Shown in pieces: positions 13,325-20,699 of a stretch of DNA of 34,977 bases. Every line of letters starts with the position of its first letter. Positions within the stretch are counted from its first letter, which is position 1. The DNA comes from a virus: positions 1 to 34,977 of IMG/VR virus record IMGVR_UViG_3300027733_000010. The stretch is one strand, 5' to 3'. Position numbers and translations under genes: made by a program. Under the pieces are notes generated by a model that was given only the letters and a program-made list of their open reading frames with translations, did no database searches and had not been told where the DNA came from.

Positions 13325-13359
13325 ATTTTCATCATAAGAAATCCAATCGACGACGTCAA
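13325..13359 (-). promoter_or_regulatory. sigma70-type promoter of cassette B
   Basis: The minus strand carries -35 TTGACG at 13359-13354, a 17-base spacer and -10 TATGAT at 13336-13331, a near-consensus promoter. It lies between the capsid-gene terminator and gene B and should drive gene B alone. Confidence 0.85.
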
Positions 13360-13390
13360 GGATTTTTTTTTGGCTCGATTTTTTGCGACG

Positions 13391-13420
13391 ACAAAAAAGG
13401 CCTCGGTTTCCCGAGGCCTT
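13391..13420 (-). terminator. rho-independent terminator after the major capsid gene
   Basis: The minus strand has a perfect 10-bp stem (AAGGCCUCGG with CCGAGGCCUU) around a GAAA loop, followed by UUUU. It lies 23 bases after the capsid stop and insulates the capsid operon from cassette B. Confidence 0.88.
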
Positions 13421-13443
13421 GATGAAGTCCTGGATGTCCAGGA

Positions 13444-14358
13444 TTAGAGATCCGAGATAACGACTCGGAGAGCGGCGTCAGGATTACCGACGGACTGACC
13501 GATGATCCAGGAAGCAGAGAGGTTCGACAGACCCTTAGTCCAATCGTACCAGCTACGGAGCGAGAAAGCGAAACCGCTATCAGGATCCTGGACGGTGATC
13601 TGTTCGCCACCGCCAGTAGTCGGAGCGGCCGGAACGCGCGTCACGATGACATGGCCTTCGCGACACGAAGCGATACCGTTCAGATGTTCGCCAGCAGGAG
13701 CGGCGCTGAAACCGTTATATTCGTAGATGTCGATGCCATGGAGACGACCGACCTTGCCATCGCGGATCACGGACGTGTCACCGATGGAGAGATACTGAGC
13801 GACAGAAGCATCCTGGAGAAGCTGGCCGAAAGCGTCAGGCGAAAGCAGGAGCGCTCGATCAGAGAAGGGCAGGTTCGCCTTCGTCATAGCAGTGGCGGCG
13901 TTAGCAATCGCCACGCGGTTGAAATTGGCCTTCGTGCCGGAGTAGGCGATGCCAGCATAATTAGCGGCAGTGGTTTCAGCCAGGACGCCATCGAAGAGGG
14001 ACTTCACAGTGGCGTTCGCCATCGGAGCGATGAACACGCGACGAAGCATGTCCAGGGAGATCGTGGCGACTTCGGTATCAGTGAAAGCAGTGGCGACGTA
14101 GTTATGATCAGCGAGAGTGATCGCGACATCAGTGGCATCAGCGTCTTCAGGAACGAAGCCGTTGGCGCGCACGTAGGTGCTAGCCGTGAACTTGTTAGCG
14201 AAGCGGGTGTGGACGACCTGGCCCTTTTCAGCGACGTAGCTGGAGAAGTCGGTCGTGACGATTTTGTTCAGCGGCGCGAGGACGGGAACAAGGGTGCGAA
14301 GGGTTTCGGCCGCAACGAACTGCGGAGCCAAACCCTGATTGAGAACATTATTGCTCAT
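13444..14358 (-). CDS. major capsid protein, 304 aa
   Basis: The N-terminus (NVLNQGLAPQFVAAETLRTL) and the pattern KIVTTDFSSYVAEKGQVVHT followed by MLRRVFIAPMANATVKSLFD match phage coat proteins of the P22-coat/HK97-fold type. The region PFSDRALLLSPDAFGQLLQD and HGIDIYEYNGF is the usual A-domain signature, and the C-terminus ends ALRVVISDL. It lies after the protease and scaffold-like genes and is followed by a strong terminator, consistent with very high expression. The leader is C/A-rich without a Shine-Dalgarno sequence. Confidence 0.85.
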   Translation of the reverse strand: MSNNVLNQGLAPQFVAAETLRTLVPVLAPLNKIVTTDFSSYVAEKGQVVHTRFANKFTASTYVRANGFVPEDADATDVAITLADHNYVATAFTDTEVATISLDMLRRVFIAPMANATVKSLFDGVLAETTAANYAGIAYSGTKANFNRVAIANAATAMTKANLPFSDRALLLSPDAFGQLLQDASVAQYLSIGDTSVIRDGKVGRLHGIDIYEYNGFSAAPAGEHLNGIASCREGHVIVTRVPAAPTTGGGEQITVQDPDSGFAFSLRSWYDWTKGLSNLSASWIIGQSVGNPDAALRVVISDL

Positions 14359-14394
14359 GGTTATTTTTTAATGGATTGGGTTGAAATTGATTGA

Positions 14395-14622
14395 TCAAGC
14401 GACGCCCTTAACGGTGACGACTTTAGGAGCCGACACTTCCTGGCGAACTTTGAAACTCTGAGAAACATCGAAGGCAAACGTGCCGTCGGCGGTTTTCTTC
14501 AGTGCGATGGAATAGCCGATCCTGGTGATCCCTTTATTGGCGTTGGCATCAGAAACGATGTCGTTCCAATTAGCCGCCAGGAGCTCACCGAGCTTGGCTG
14601 AAATAACGTCAGGGGCGGACAT
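14395..14622 (-). CDS. small head-region protein, 75 aa
   Basis: The ATG at 14622 overlaps the scaffold-gene stop (TGATG). The sequence has an N-terminal helix (PDVISAKLGELLAANWND) and beta segments (IGYSIALKKTADGTFAFDVS, then APKVVTVKGVA). It occupies the slot of the lambda decoration gene D, between scaffold and capsid genes, but does not clearly resemble gpD. It may instead be a small assembly or regulatory protein; the family is not recognised. Confidence 0.7.
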   Translation of the reverse strand: MSAPDVISAKLGELLAANWNDIVSDANANKGITRIGYSIALKKTADGTFAFDVSQSFKVRQEVSAPKVVTVKGVA

Positions 14623-15083
14623 CACTTGATGCCCAGATGGGCGACGATCTGCGAACGGTTCTTATTGTAAAACGCGAGCTTTTCAGCAGGATTGCTGATA
14701 ACGAGATACTCGTTCCAGGTTTCCTCAGGGGACTTGACGGTGGCCGCATCGGACGCAGAAATCTCTACGGGAGTAACACCGACAGAGGCGACGATGTTCG
14801 CGGCCTTCTTTCCGACGGACTCAATCTGCGAGACGGCCTGGGTTTTGATCTCTTCAGCGGAAGCGAGAGCTTTGCTGAGTTCTTCGATCTTAGCGATGGC
14901 AGAGTCACGCTCAGAAACAAGCGCAGAGCTGGCTTCTAGCTTCTCGACAGCCGTGGCGTATTCAGCCGCCAGCGTGTCATTCTTCGCCTTCAGTTCAGAG
15001 ATCTCTTTCGCCATGGTTTCAGCTTCACCAGACTTAGTCGTGAAGGCGGACTTTAAGGCCTTAAGGGATTGCTCGAGAGTCAT
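14622..15083 (-). CDS. scaffold-like coiled-coil protein, 153 aa
   Basis: Residues about 5-95 form a long charged helix suited to a coiled coil (ETMAKEISELKAKNDTLAAE, then KIEELSKALASAEEIKTQAV). A Pro/Ser linker is followed by the C-terminal segment PEETWNEYLVISNPAEKLAF, a motif seen in phage scaffold-region proteins. Position between protease and capsid genes fits an internal scaffold removed by the upstream S49 protease. The start is preceded by the CTTGACTCCCGCGTAG element. Confidence 0.7.
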   Translation of the reverse strand: MTLEQSLKALKSAFTTKSGEAETMAKEISELKAKNDTLAAEYATAVEKLEASSALVSERDSAIAKIEELSKALASAEEIKTQAVSQIESVGKKAANIVASVGVTPVEISASDAATVKSPEETWNEYLVISNPAEKLAFYNKNRSQIVAHLGIK

Positions 15084-15102
15084 GTGGCTTCGTGATTTGA
15101 GT

Positions 15103-15118
15103 CTACGCGGGAGTCAAG
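15103..15118 (-). promoter_or_regulatory. virion intercistronic element variant, copy 15103
   Basis: The minus strand reads CTTGACTCCCGCGTAG, identical to the copy at 10508. Here too its TGA is the stop codon of the upstream gene, the head protease. The next start is the scaffold-like gene at 15083. Confidence 0.75.
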
Positions 15119-16325
15119 CGACGCCCCTGGAGCGGTGCTTTTTAGATCCAGACTTGTCATGTTTGGCGTCAGTCTCGACGGCCTTTTCGCCAGCTTCATC
15201 CTCATCCTCAGCTTCGCTTTCAGATTTCTCAGACGGCTGAGGTTCGACGCCATCCTGGTCGCCTTCCTTATCTTCCGCCTTAGGGGTTTCATCCTCGTCC
15301 TCGGGGTGCTCGTCCTCGTCGTCGTCGTCGCGCTCTTCATCATCATCGACTGGCTTCTTAGCCGCCTCAATCTTGATCCCTGCCAGAGCACGGGCCGAAG
15401 CGAACTTTGACATTTCATCAGCTTCCCCTTCCTGGCCTTCAGAAACGAGCTCGGAGATCTCATGACGTTCATCATTCTCTTCGTCTGCTTCCATCTGGGC
15501 GGCGACCGACGCGCTCAGGGACTCCATCAATTCATCGAAGCCGTTGATTAGGGAGGTTACTAGTCCAGCTTCTGCTCCACGTTTGCCAGAGAACATCTGG
15601 CCTTCCATCGAGCTATCCTCGACATAAGAACGCACCGACTTAACCGCTTCCTTGAAATCCGCATGGATGTCCTCGACTTCCTGTTGAAGCATGCGTCGCT
15701 GGTTCTCATCCAGGGAGGTTCCAGGGATCCCTGCGCCCTTAAACGCGCCCGCCTTGATCACGTCCATGCGAACGCCTTCCATGCGGTAAGCTTCAGACAT
15801 GTCGGGGAAGGCGATGTAAACGCCGACAGAGCCGACAGAAGAAGAAGGCGTGGCATAGAACTGCGACGCCTGGGATCCAAGCCAATAGGCCGCAGAGCAA
15901 CATTCAGAAGCAGTGAAAGCGATCACTTCCTTCGGGAAGTCCTTGATCCGATTTGCCAGCTCAGGGACTCCGACAGAAGTGCCGCCAGGGGAGTCGATGT
16001 CTAGGATCACCGTCTTGATAGAGCTATCGCGAGCGCACTCTTCCAACATTTCCTCGATGTCATGAACATCGCAACAGCCGCAAAGGGACTCAAGCTCAGA
16101 CAGGTTCTTTCCGATCACGCCCTTAATCGGGACAATCGCGTAGGGCGGAAACTTTTCGAGGGTCGGCTTGGCTCCGAAGATAGCCGCCAACATGTCGCCC
16201 ATGTCAGACATCTTCGCATCCATAGGGATCTCGATGTCACCGACGCGATTAAGATAGGCCTCGGCCTGGGCGGGCTGGATCAGCAGGGGGCGCTGACTCT
16301 TGAAATCTTTTGAAAGGTTACGCAT
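15114..16325 (-). CDS. S49-family head maturation protease, lambda gpC-like, 403 aa
   Basis: The ATG at 16325 lies 4 bases after the portal stop. The SppA-like core includes VILDIDSPGGTSVGVPE (about residues 106-122), the nucleophile Ser144 in ECCSAAYWLGSQ, and the general base Lys196 in AGAFKGAGIPGT. This gives the Ser-Lys dyad of signal-peptide-peptidase-type procapsid proteases. After residue about 300 comes a long highly acidic, low-complexity tail (DDDEERDDDDEDEHPEDEDE) ending in a basic KKHRSRG. The tail may act as a built-in scaffold segment. It should trim scaffold and portal inside the prohead. Confidence 0.88.
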   Translation of the reverse strand: MRNLSKDFKSQRPLLIQPAQAEAYLNRVGDIEIPMDAKMSDMGDMLAAIFGAKPTLEKFPPYAIVPIKGVIGKNLSELESLCGCCDVHDIEEMLEECARDSSIKTVILDIDSPGGTSVGVPELANRIKDFPKEVIAFTASECCSAAYWLGSQASQFYATPSSSVGSVGVYIAFPDMSEAYRMEGVRMDVIKAGAFKGAGIPGTSLDENQRRMLQQEVEDIHADFKEAVKSVRSYVEDSSMEGQMFSGKRGAEAGLVTSLINGFDELMESLSASVAAQMEADEENDERHEISELVSEGQEGEADEMSKFASARALAGIKIEAAKKPVDDDEERDDDDEDEHPEDEDETPKAEDKEGDQDGVEPQPSEKSESEAEDEDEAGEKAVETDAKHDKSGSKKHRSRGVA

Positions 16326-16329
16326 AGAT

Positions 16330-17880
16330 TTATTTATTCTTATCGGCAGGGAAAGGAGTGAAGGAAGTCGTGGCCGGGGACGGTTCGTCTCCGAGAGTCT
16401 GGTCGATGTCCATTGGATTGTTTGACGGCTGGTAAAGCATGGAAACAGGGACGCCAAACTCTGCGGCCGTGTCCTTGATCAGCTTAGCATCGGAAGCACG
16501 ACGGCGGATCTCTTCCCTGGGATCCATGCCCTGCTCTGCGAAGTGGTCGGACAGCGTCTTGAGTCCCATCGCGATGTCCTTCTGGTTTGCAGACGCCTCG
16601 CGACCTGCGTCAACAGTGACACGTCTGGGAGTTACCCAGTTCACTTTACTCCATTCGTCATTCGCAGGAAGATCACCGTTGGCGATGGCGTTGCCGATCA
16701 CGTAACCCCACACGGGAGTCAGGAAACGAGTCATGAACATGTGCTGACGAGCTCCGAATTGGCGCTCAGCTTTAGAAACGACGAGGCGAATAGCCGCGCC
16801 TCCGATGCCGTTTGGATCTGCCGTGAACTGATAGGGAAGGACGCCAGCCGTTGAGTCCTTCTGAAGATGTTCGATAAATCCGGTAAAACTTGCGTTTGGC
16901 CGCTGACTTTGGAAACTTTCGAGCTTCTCGCCAGGAGCGAGCGAAAGGATCTTTCCACCGATGAAAGAACCGACCTGCTCAGGGTTGTCGTAGACGCCTT
17001 GAGGATAATCCTGCGGACGCATGCCGAACGCCTCAAAGTCTGCCGTGCTTCCGTCGAACTGCGGGTTTTCCCTGGTGATCGTCCTGGTGATGTCAGAAGA
17101 TGTTTTGACGGCCAGCTTCTCCATCGAAAGGATCTCCAGGATGTCGATCAGATTATTGATCGAATGTTGAAGTGGGGAATACGCACGGGCTCCAGAGACG
17201 TTCTCTGCATGATGAACGTGCATGATAGAGTTAGAAGGGATCAGTCGAGTCGTGCCGTCAGAACGGATCACGTTGTAACCGACGACCGCCCCGAACTTAT
17301 TGAAAAGGATCCCGTCAAACATGCCCTCGGGTGCGCCGATTGCCGCCGCCGAAACTCCGACTCGGTGCGACTCAATCAGCTGGATCTTCGCCACCCCATC
17401 AGAGGAATAAGTTTTGAGGACGAAGATTTCACCGTCCACATCGACCTTTCGACATGCGATCTGCTGAGCTTCCCAAAAATTGAAACGTCCAGTGATGTCG
17501 CAGGGACGGTTTGCCCAATCGTTAAAATAAGCTTCCGCCTGGGAGTTCCATGCTTCATCAGCTGACGACGCCTGAGCTCGGATCCCGTCACCGATGGAAT
17601 AGATCACGTTATCCGAGATCATCTGGCGAATGAGTCCAGAGTTCACCGCCAGCCAACGCATTTTTCGCGTAAGCTCCTGGCGGTCGAAAGTCGTCATGAC
17701 TTTCTTTTGATCAGCGGGCCATGGCGTATTTACCCACTGGCGTTTGTTGGAATATTTGGCTCCCTCAAATTGAGAGAAGATCCCTGATCCGCCTCCACCG
17801 AAGCCGTCTGCCCTTGCCTTTAGGCCTTTGCCTTTGGCTCGGGCCTGGTGGGTAATCTTCTTTTTCGGTGATTTCGGCAT
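16330..17880 (-). CDS. portal protein, lambda gpB family, 516 aa
   Basis: The length and motifs match lambda-family portals: TRKMRWLAVNSGLIRQMISD near the start, then a DGEIFVLK strand after FNFWEAQQIACRKVDVDG, and the clip/stem region around IMHVHHAENVSGARAYSPLQ. The C-terminal part (NWVTPRRVTVDAGREASANQ) is the usual wing/crown segment. The dodecameric portal forms the DNA channel at one capsid vertex. It follows the gpW-like gene by 6 bases, as in lambda A-W-B-C order. Confidence 0.9.
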   Translation of the reverse strand: MPKSPKKKITHQARAKGKGLKARADGFGGGGSGIFSQFEGAKYSNKRQWVNTPWPADQKKVMTTFDRQELTRKMRWLAVNSGLIRQMISDNVIYSIGDGIRAQASSADEAWNSQAEAYFNDWANRPCDITGRFNFWEAQQIACRKVDVDGEIFVLKTYSSDGVAKIQLIESHRVGVSAAAIGAPEGMFDGILFNKFGAVVGYNVIRSDGTTRLIPSNSIMHVHHAENVSGARAYSPLQHSINNLIDILEILSMEKLAVKTSSDITRTITRENPQFDGSTADFEAFGMRPQDYPQGVYDNPEQVGSFIGGKILSLAPGEKLESFQSQRPNASFTGFIEHLQKDSTAGVLPYQFTADPNGIGGAAIRLVVSKAERQFGARQHMFMTRFLTPVWGYVIGNAIANGDLPANDEWSKVNWVTPRRVTVDAGREASANQKDIAMGLKTLSDHFAEQGMDPREEIRRRASDAKLIKDTAAEFGVPVSMLYQPSNNPMDIDQTLGDEPSPATTSFTPFPADKNK

Positions 17881-17886
17881 GATGAA

Positions 17887-18153
17887 TTAAAGGCCTCGGA
17901 AGTTCCAGAGTCCGTTATAAACGCGGACGCGATCAATCGATCCGTATTGAGCAGGATCCTTGATCTGAAGGGCGTAACGACATTCGATAAGCGTCGTCTT
18001 GATGTCCATCGGGAAGGTTTTAGAAACGGACGTGCCGCTGTCCGTGTAAGTCATCATCGTCTTTCCTTCCATTAAAAGCGCGGCGGCTTTATCCGCAATC
18101 GCTTCGATGCGAGCTTGTGAAAGAATAAGAAAACATCCTGACGCCTGAGCCAT
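17887..18153 (-). CDS. gpW-like head-tail joining protein, 88 aa
   Basis: This is a small protein with an N-terminal helix (QARIEAIADKAAALLMEG) and two short strands (TMMTYTDSGTSVSKTF), ending with an Arg/Asn-rich turn (VRVYNGLWNFRGL). Size and place between large terminase and portal match lambda gpW, which closes the portal channel before tail joining. An upstream 130-base gap holds an inverted repeat and a copy of the virion intercistronic element. Confidence 0.7.
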   Translation of the reverse strand: MAQASGCFLILSQARIEAIADKAAALLMEGKTMMTYTDSGTSVSKTFPMDIKTTLIECRYALQIKDPAQYGSIDRVRVYNGLWNFRGL

Positions 18154-18157
18154 AACC

Positions 18158-18174
18158 CTACGCCGCAGTCAAAA
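18158..18174 (-). promoter_or_regulatory. virion intercistronic element, copy 18158
   Basis: This is an identical 17-mer ending 4 bases before the ATG of the gpW-like gene at 18153. The seven bases from the end of the element to the ATG (GGTT plus ATG) also match the copy at 5413. Confidence 0.8.
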
Positions 18175-18180
18175 CGAAGG

Positions 18181-18215
18181 CCAGGATCGTGACTCAATAG
18201 AGCAGAGGATCCTGG
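18181..18215. repeat. 8-bp inverted repeat with 19-base loop
   Basis: CCAGGATC at 18181-18188 is perfectly complementary to GATCCTGG at 18208-18215. There is no U-tract on either strand, so it is not a standard terminator. The stem contains both a GATC and a CCWGG word, which are common throughout this genome. Confidence 0.6.
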
Positions 18216-18283
18216 TGCCGCCCCGTCAGACCATGCCCGGACAAACGAGGTGCGACCTGACTTTCGCTGGTCGTTGTGCAAAG

Positions 18284-20098
18284 TCAAGACTCGCTGACAG
18301 GTTCTTCGGACTTCTGCTCCAGGACATCCTCCGCGCGGCCAGTCAATCGCCAGGCCAAAGCGGGAAGGATCATGATAACCTCGCAATCCCAGAAATGATT
18401 ATCCTTGTTCACGACGTCCCAAAACGGCTTTCCGTTGGTCGCGATGGTTCTCCGCTCAGACTTCATCTGATCCTTATAATCGTCAGAGACGTCCCCTGGG
18501 ATCATGTGTTTCCCTCTTTTGATCAAAGCGGCCAGGACATCCTTCAGGCGTAGATTAGAAAAATAGAACCGTTTGACACGCTTGTTCCCGACCGCCTCTA
18601 CGACAGGGGCAGAGTAAGGCCTGAGCTCAGTCTTAAGTCCTGCGGGAGTCTTGACCCGCCAGGCGAACTCGTTGCGCTGGTCGCCTCGCGTGGCAACCCA
18701 TCCGTTCGTAGCACAAGCCGCCAGGACTTCATCGGGCTGGTAGCCGGAGTCGATGAATACGTTGGCCGGATGAACGCCGTATTTTTTATGCGCGTCGATG
18801 AGCTGAGGCCAGTTAAAGCAATAACCGCAATCAATCAGTCGAGATCTGCCGTCCCCAGACCATCCTCTGACAGCCCAATAAAATCCACGCTTCTGAACGT
18901 CGACGCCCATGAAACGCATCCGCACAAAGTCAGGAGCCGCCCTTAACTCAGGCGTTAAAAGATGGAAAGCCGTAGGCCTACCGCCAACGAACCCGCCTTC
19001 CTGATCCCAATCCTCTCCCATCTTAAAGTCCCCTGGACGGGCTTCGGTCTTGATCTCGTCTGGCTGTTCTTCGTATTTCTCCGCCAGGCGTTTCTGAATG
19101 AAGATGCGTAGCGGTTCCTCGTCGCCGTATTCTTCGATGGCTTCCTTTGCCTTGATCATCATCACCGCAAGCTCTCCCCAGGACATCGTTGCGACGCTGT
19201 TCCAGTGAAGGCCTACGTAACTTGCGTTGCTCGATGGCTTCGTTGGGACGAACTTCCCTTTGGCGTTCGCTTCCAATCGTGTTGCGTTAGTGTCCGGCAG
19301 TCGCGCCTTGCACGACGCGCACTCGAAAGTCGTCCCCTGGGAAACCTTGATCAGATCCCATTCATCATTAACTTTTGCATCTTCAGGAAACTTGATCTGC
19401 GCCCACGCCCACGGTTGCACATGGCCGCATGCAGGACAGCTCATGTTCCATTCGCGCAAGTCGGTGGACTCATGAAGCTGATGGAACTCCTGACCGTCCA
19501 CGCCTCCCTGCGACATCATGATCCGCTTCCCCATCCAGCCGAAGGCCGTCACTCGAGCTGAAGCTTCAGCCAGATGTCCAGGGGGCGCCATCCAACATTC
19601 GTCGGCAATAACATAACGCAGAGAAAGACGCTGAAGGTTTGTCTCGTTATGGATGCCTCGGCAGTAAATCGTCATGCGATCAAAGTCAGTGGTCGTTGAT
19701 CTTTCCATGTCATCGCCTTTGAACTTTGCCTTCACTGGCGGGCAATTATTCCAGACAGGCCTGAGATAACGGATTGAAAAGTCCTTCGCTTCGGAGTCCG
19801 TGGCCTGGAGGATCATGGTCGGTCCTGGCTGGTTAGCGATAACGTAGCAGGAGAACAATCGAGCCAACAGTGATTTGCCAGACTGGATGCTCGCCAAGAC
19901 AGTGAGCAGACGTGTCTCAGGATCAGCCGCAATCCTAAGCGCCTCAGCGATCCAGGGAGTGCGCTCAGCTCTGAACGGACCCGGCATCGGTGAGTCGGGG
20001 ATCGCCAGGACGTTGGCTTCCAGCCATTCGACTGGATCTCCTGAGTAAGCAGGACGTAGGACGTTGCGCCCTATTTTCAAAAGTTCTTCCTTATTCAT
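18284..20098 (-). CDS. terminase large subunit, GpA family, 604 aa
   Basis: The ATPase half contains Walker A ASIQSGKS (residues 69-76) and Walker B VIADE (163-167). A zinc-ribbon-like segment has CPACGH and CASCKA pairs. The nuclease half shows MGVDVQKRGFYWAVRGW and VFIDSGYQPDEVLAAC. These features and the length fit the lambda GpA family, which pumps DNA into proheads and cuts it. It overlaps the small-subunit gene by 8 bases. A lambda-type terminase suggests cos packaging, although no cos site was identified. Confidence 0.95.
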   Translation of the reverse strand: MNKEELLKIGRNVLRPAYSGDPVEWLEANVLAIPDSPMPGPFRAERTPWIAEALRIAADPETRLLTVLASIQSGKSLLARLFSCYVIANQPGPTMILQATDSEAKDFSIRYLRPVWNNCPPVKAKFKGDDMERSTTTDFDRMTIYCRGIHNETNLQRLSLRYVIADECWMAPPGHLAEASARVTAFGWMGKRIMMSQGGVDGQEFHQLHESTDLREWNMSCPACGHVQPWAWAQIKFPEDAKVNDEWDLIKVSQGTTFECASCKARLPDTNATRLEANAKGKFVPTKPSSNASYVGLHWNSVATMSWGELAVMMIKAKEAIEEYGDEEPLRIFIQKRLAEKYEEQPDEIKTEARPGDFKMGEDWDQEGGFVGGRPTAFHLLTPELRAAPDFVRMRFMGVDVQKRGFYWAVRGWSGDGRSRLIDCGYCFNWPQLIDAHKKYGVHPANVFIDSGYQPDEVLAACATNGWVATRGDQRNEFAWRVKTPAGLKTELRPYSAPVVEAVGNKRVKRFYFSNLRLKDVLAALIKRGKHMIPGDVSDDYKDQMKSERRTIATNGKPFWDVVNKDNHFWDCEVIMILPALAWRLTGRAEDVLEQKSEEPVSES

Positions 20099-20699
20099 CC
20101 TTTGAAAGATCCGCCCTTACGCGGAGCGCCCATGCTTCCAGGACTTTGACCGCCTTCGCTGGATTGTCTGGGTTGCAAGCTTCCGCCACATCGAGAGCCA
20201 GCTTGTCCAATCGGTTCACGAAGTCCCCTGCAAGTTTCCTCATCGCATCAGCTGAGTCAGCCGCACGAATGTATTCCCTATTCATTAACGCCAGGCGATC
20301 AGCTTCCGCCTTCAGCTTCGTCAGAGTGTTCACCGTTTTGTCGTAGGAAGCATAAAGCCGGGACTGTTGCGGCGATCCAGACTTCACCGATTTGATGTAT
20401 TGATTGCGAGAGATCTGCACCAGGATGCGCTGGCGTTCGATGATAGAGTCAAAGGTTTCCAGGACTGTTCCGTTCCCCTTATCGTCAGGGACTTCCGTGG
20501 ACTCAGCAGGAGCTTCGGCCTGAGAGCTTCCGTCCAGCTTGTAATCGGAAGGCGGGATCCCAGTGGACAAATGGCGTTGAGCTCTCCACTTCTCCGCCTC
20601 TTCGATGCTATCCAATGGCATGCCCTCGGAGACGAGCTGAGAGATACGCCCAGGCGAAAGCTCCCATCGCTCCGCCAGGATCTTTTGGCTGATCGACAT
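20091..20699 (-). CDS. terminase small subunit, Nu1-like, 202 aa
   Basis: The first 40 residues form a DNA-binding helix-turn-helix (SQKILAERWELSPGRISQLV), as in lambda Nu1. An acidic Ser/Pro linker follows, then a long helical C-terminal region (TVNTLTKLKAEADRLALMNR, then DFVNRLDKLALDVAEACN) able to form a coiled coil with the large subunit. The ATG overlaps the stop of the glycosyltransferase gene (TGATG). It selects the packaging site on concatemeric DNA. Confidence 0.85.
   Translation of the reverse strand: MSISQKILAERWELSPGRISQLVSEGMPLDSIEEAEKWRAQRHLSTGIPPSDYKLDGSSQAEAPAESTEVPDDKGNGTVLETFDSIIERQRILVQISRNQYIKSVKSGSPQQSRLYASYDKTVNTLTKLKAEADRLALMNREYIRAADSADAMRKLAGDFVNRLDKLALDVAEACNPDNPAKAVKVLEAWALRVRADLSKDE

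Larger units (their letters stand above)
18154..18283. other. 130-base gap between large terminase and gpW-like genes
   Basis: No gene is seen. The gap holds the 15-bp virion element at 18158-18174 and a perfect 8-bp inverted repeat, CCAGGATC and GATCCTGG, at 18181-18188 and 18208-18215. This is the longest spacer in the terminase-portal segment. A cos/pac-like or processing function is possible, but lambda-type phages usually place cos upstream of the small terminase. Confidence 0.5.

Noticed and set aside
13651-14394. Long plus-strand open frame (about 247 codons) opposite the capsid gene
   Set aside because: It is antisense to a clearly recognised capsid gene, has no recognisable domain or leader, and every supported gene is on the other strand.
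16867-17565. Long plus-strand open frame opposite the portal gene
   Set aside because: It is a mirror frame of the portal coding sequence, has no homology-like motifs, and matches the many similar shadows elsewhere.
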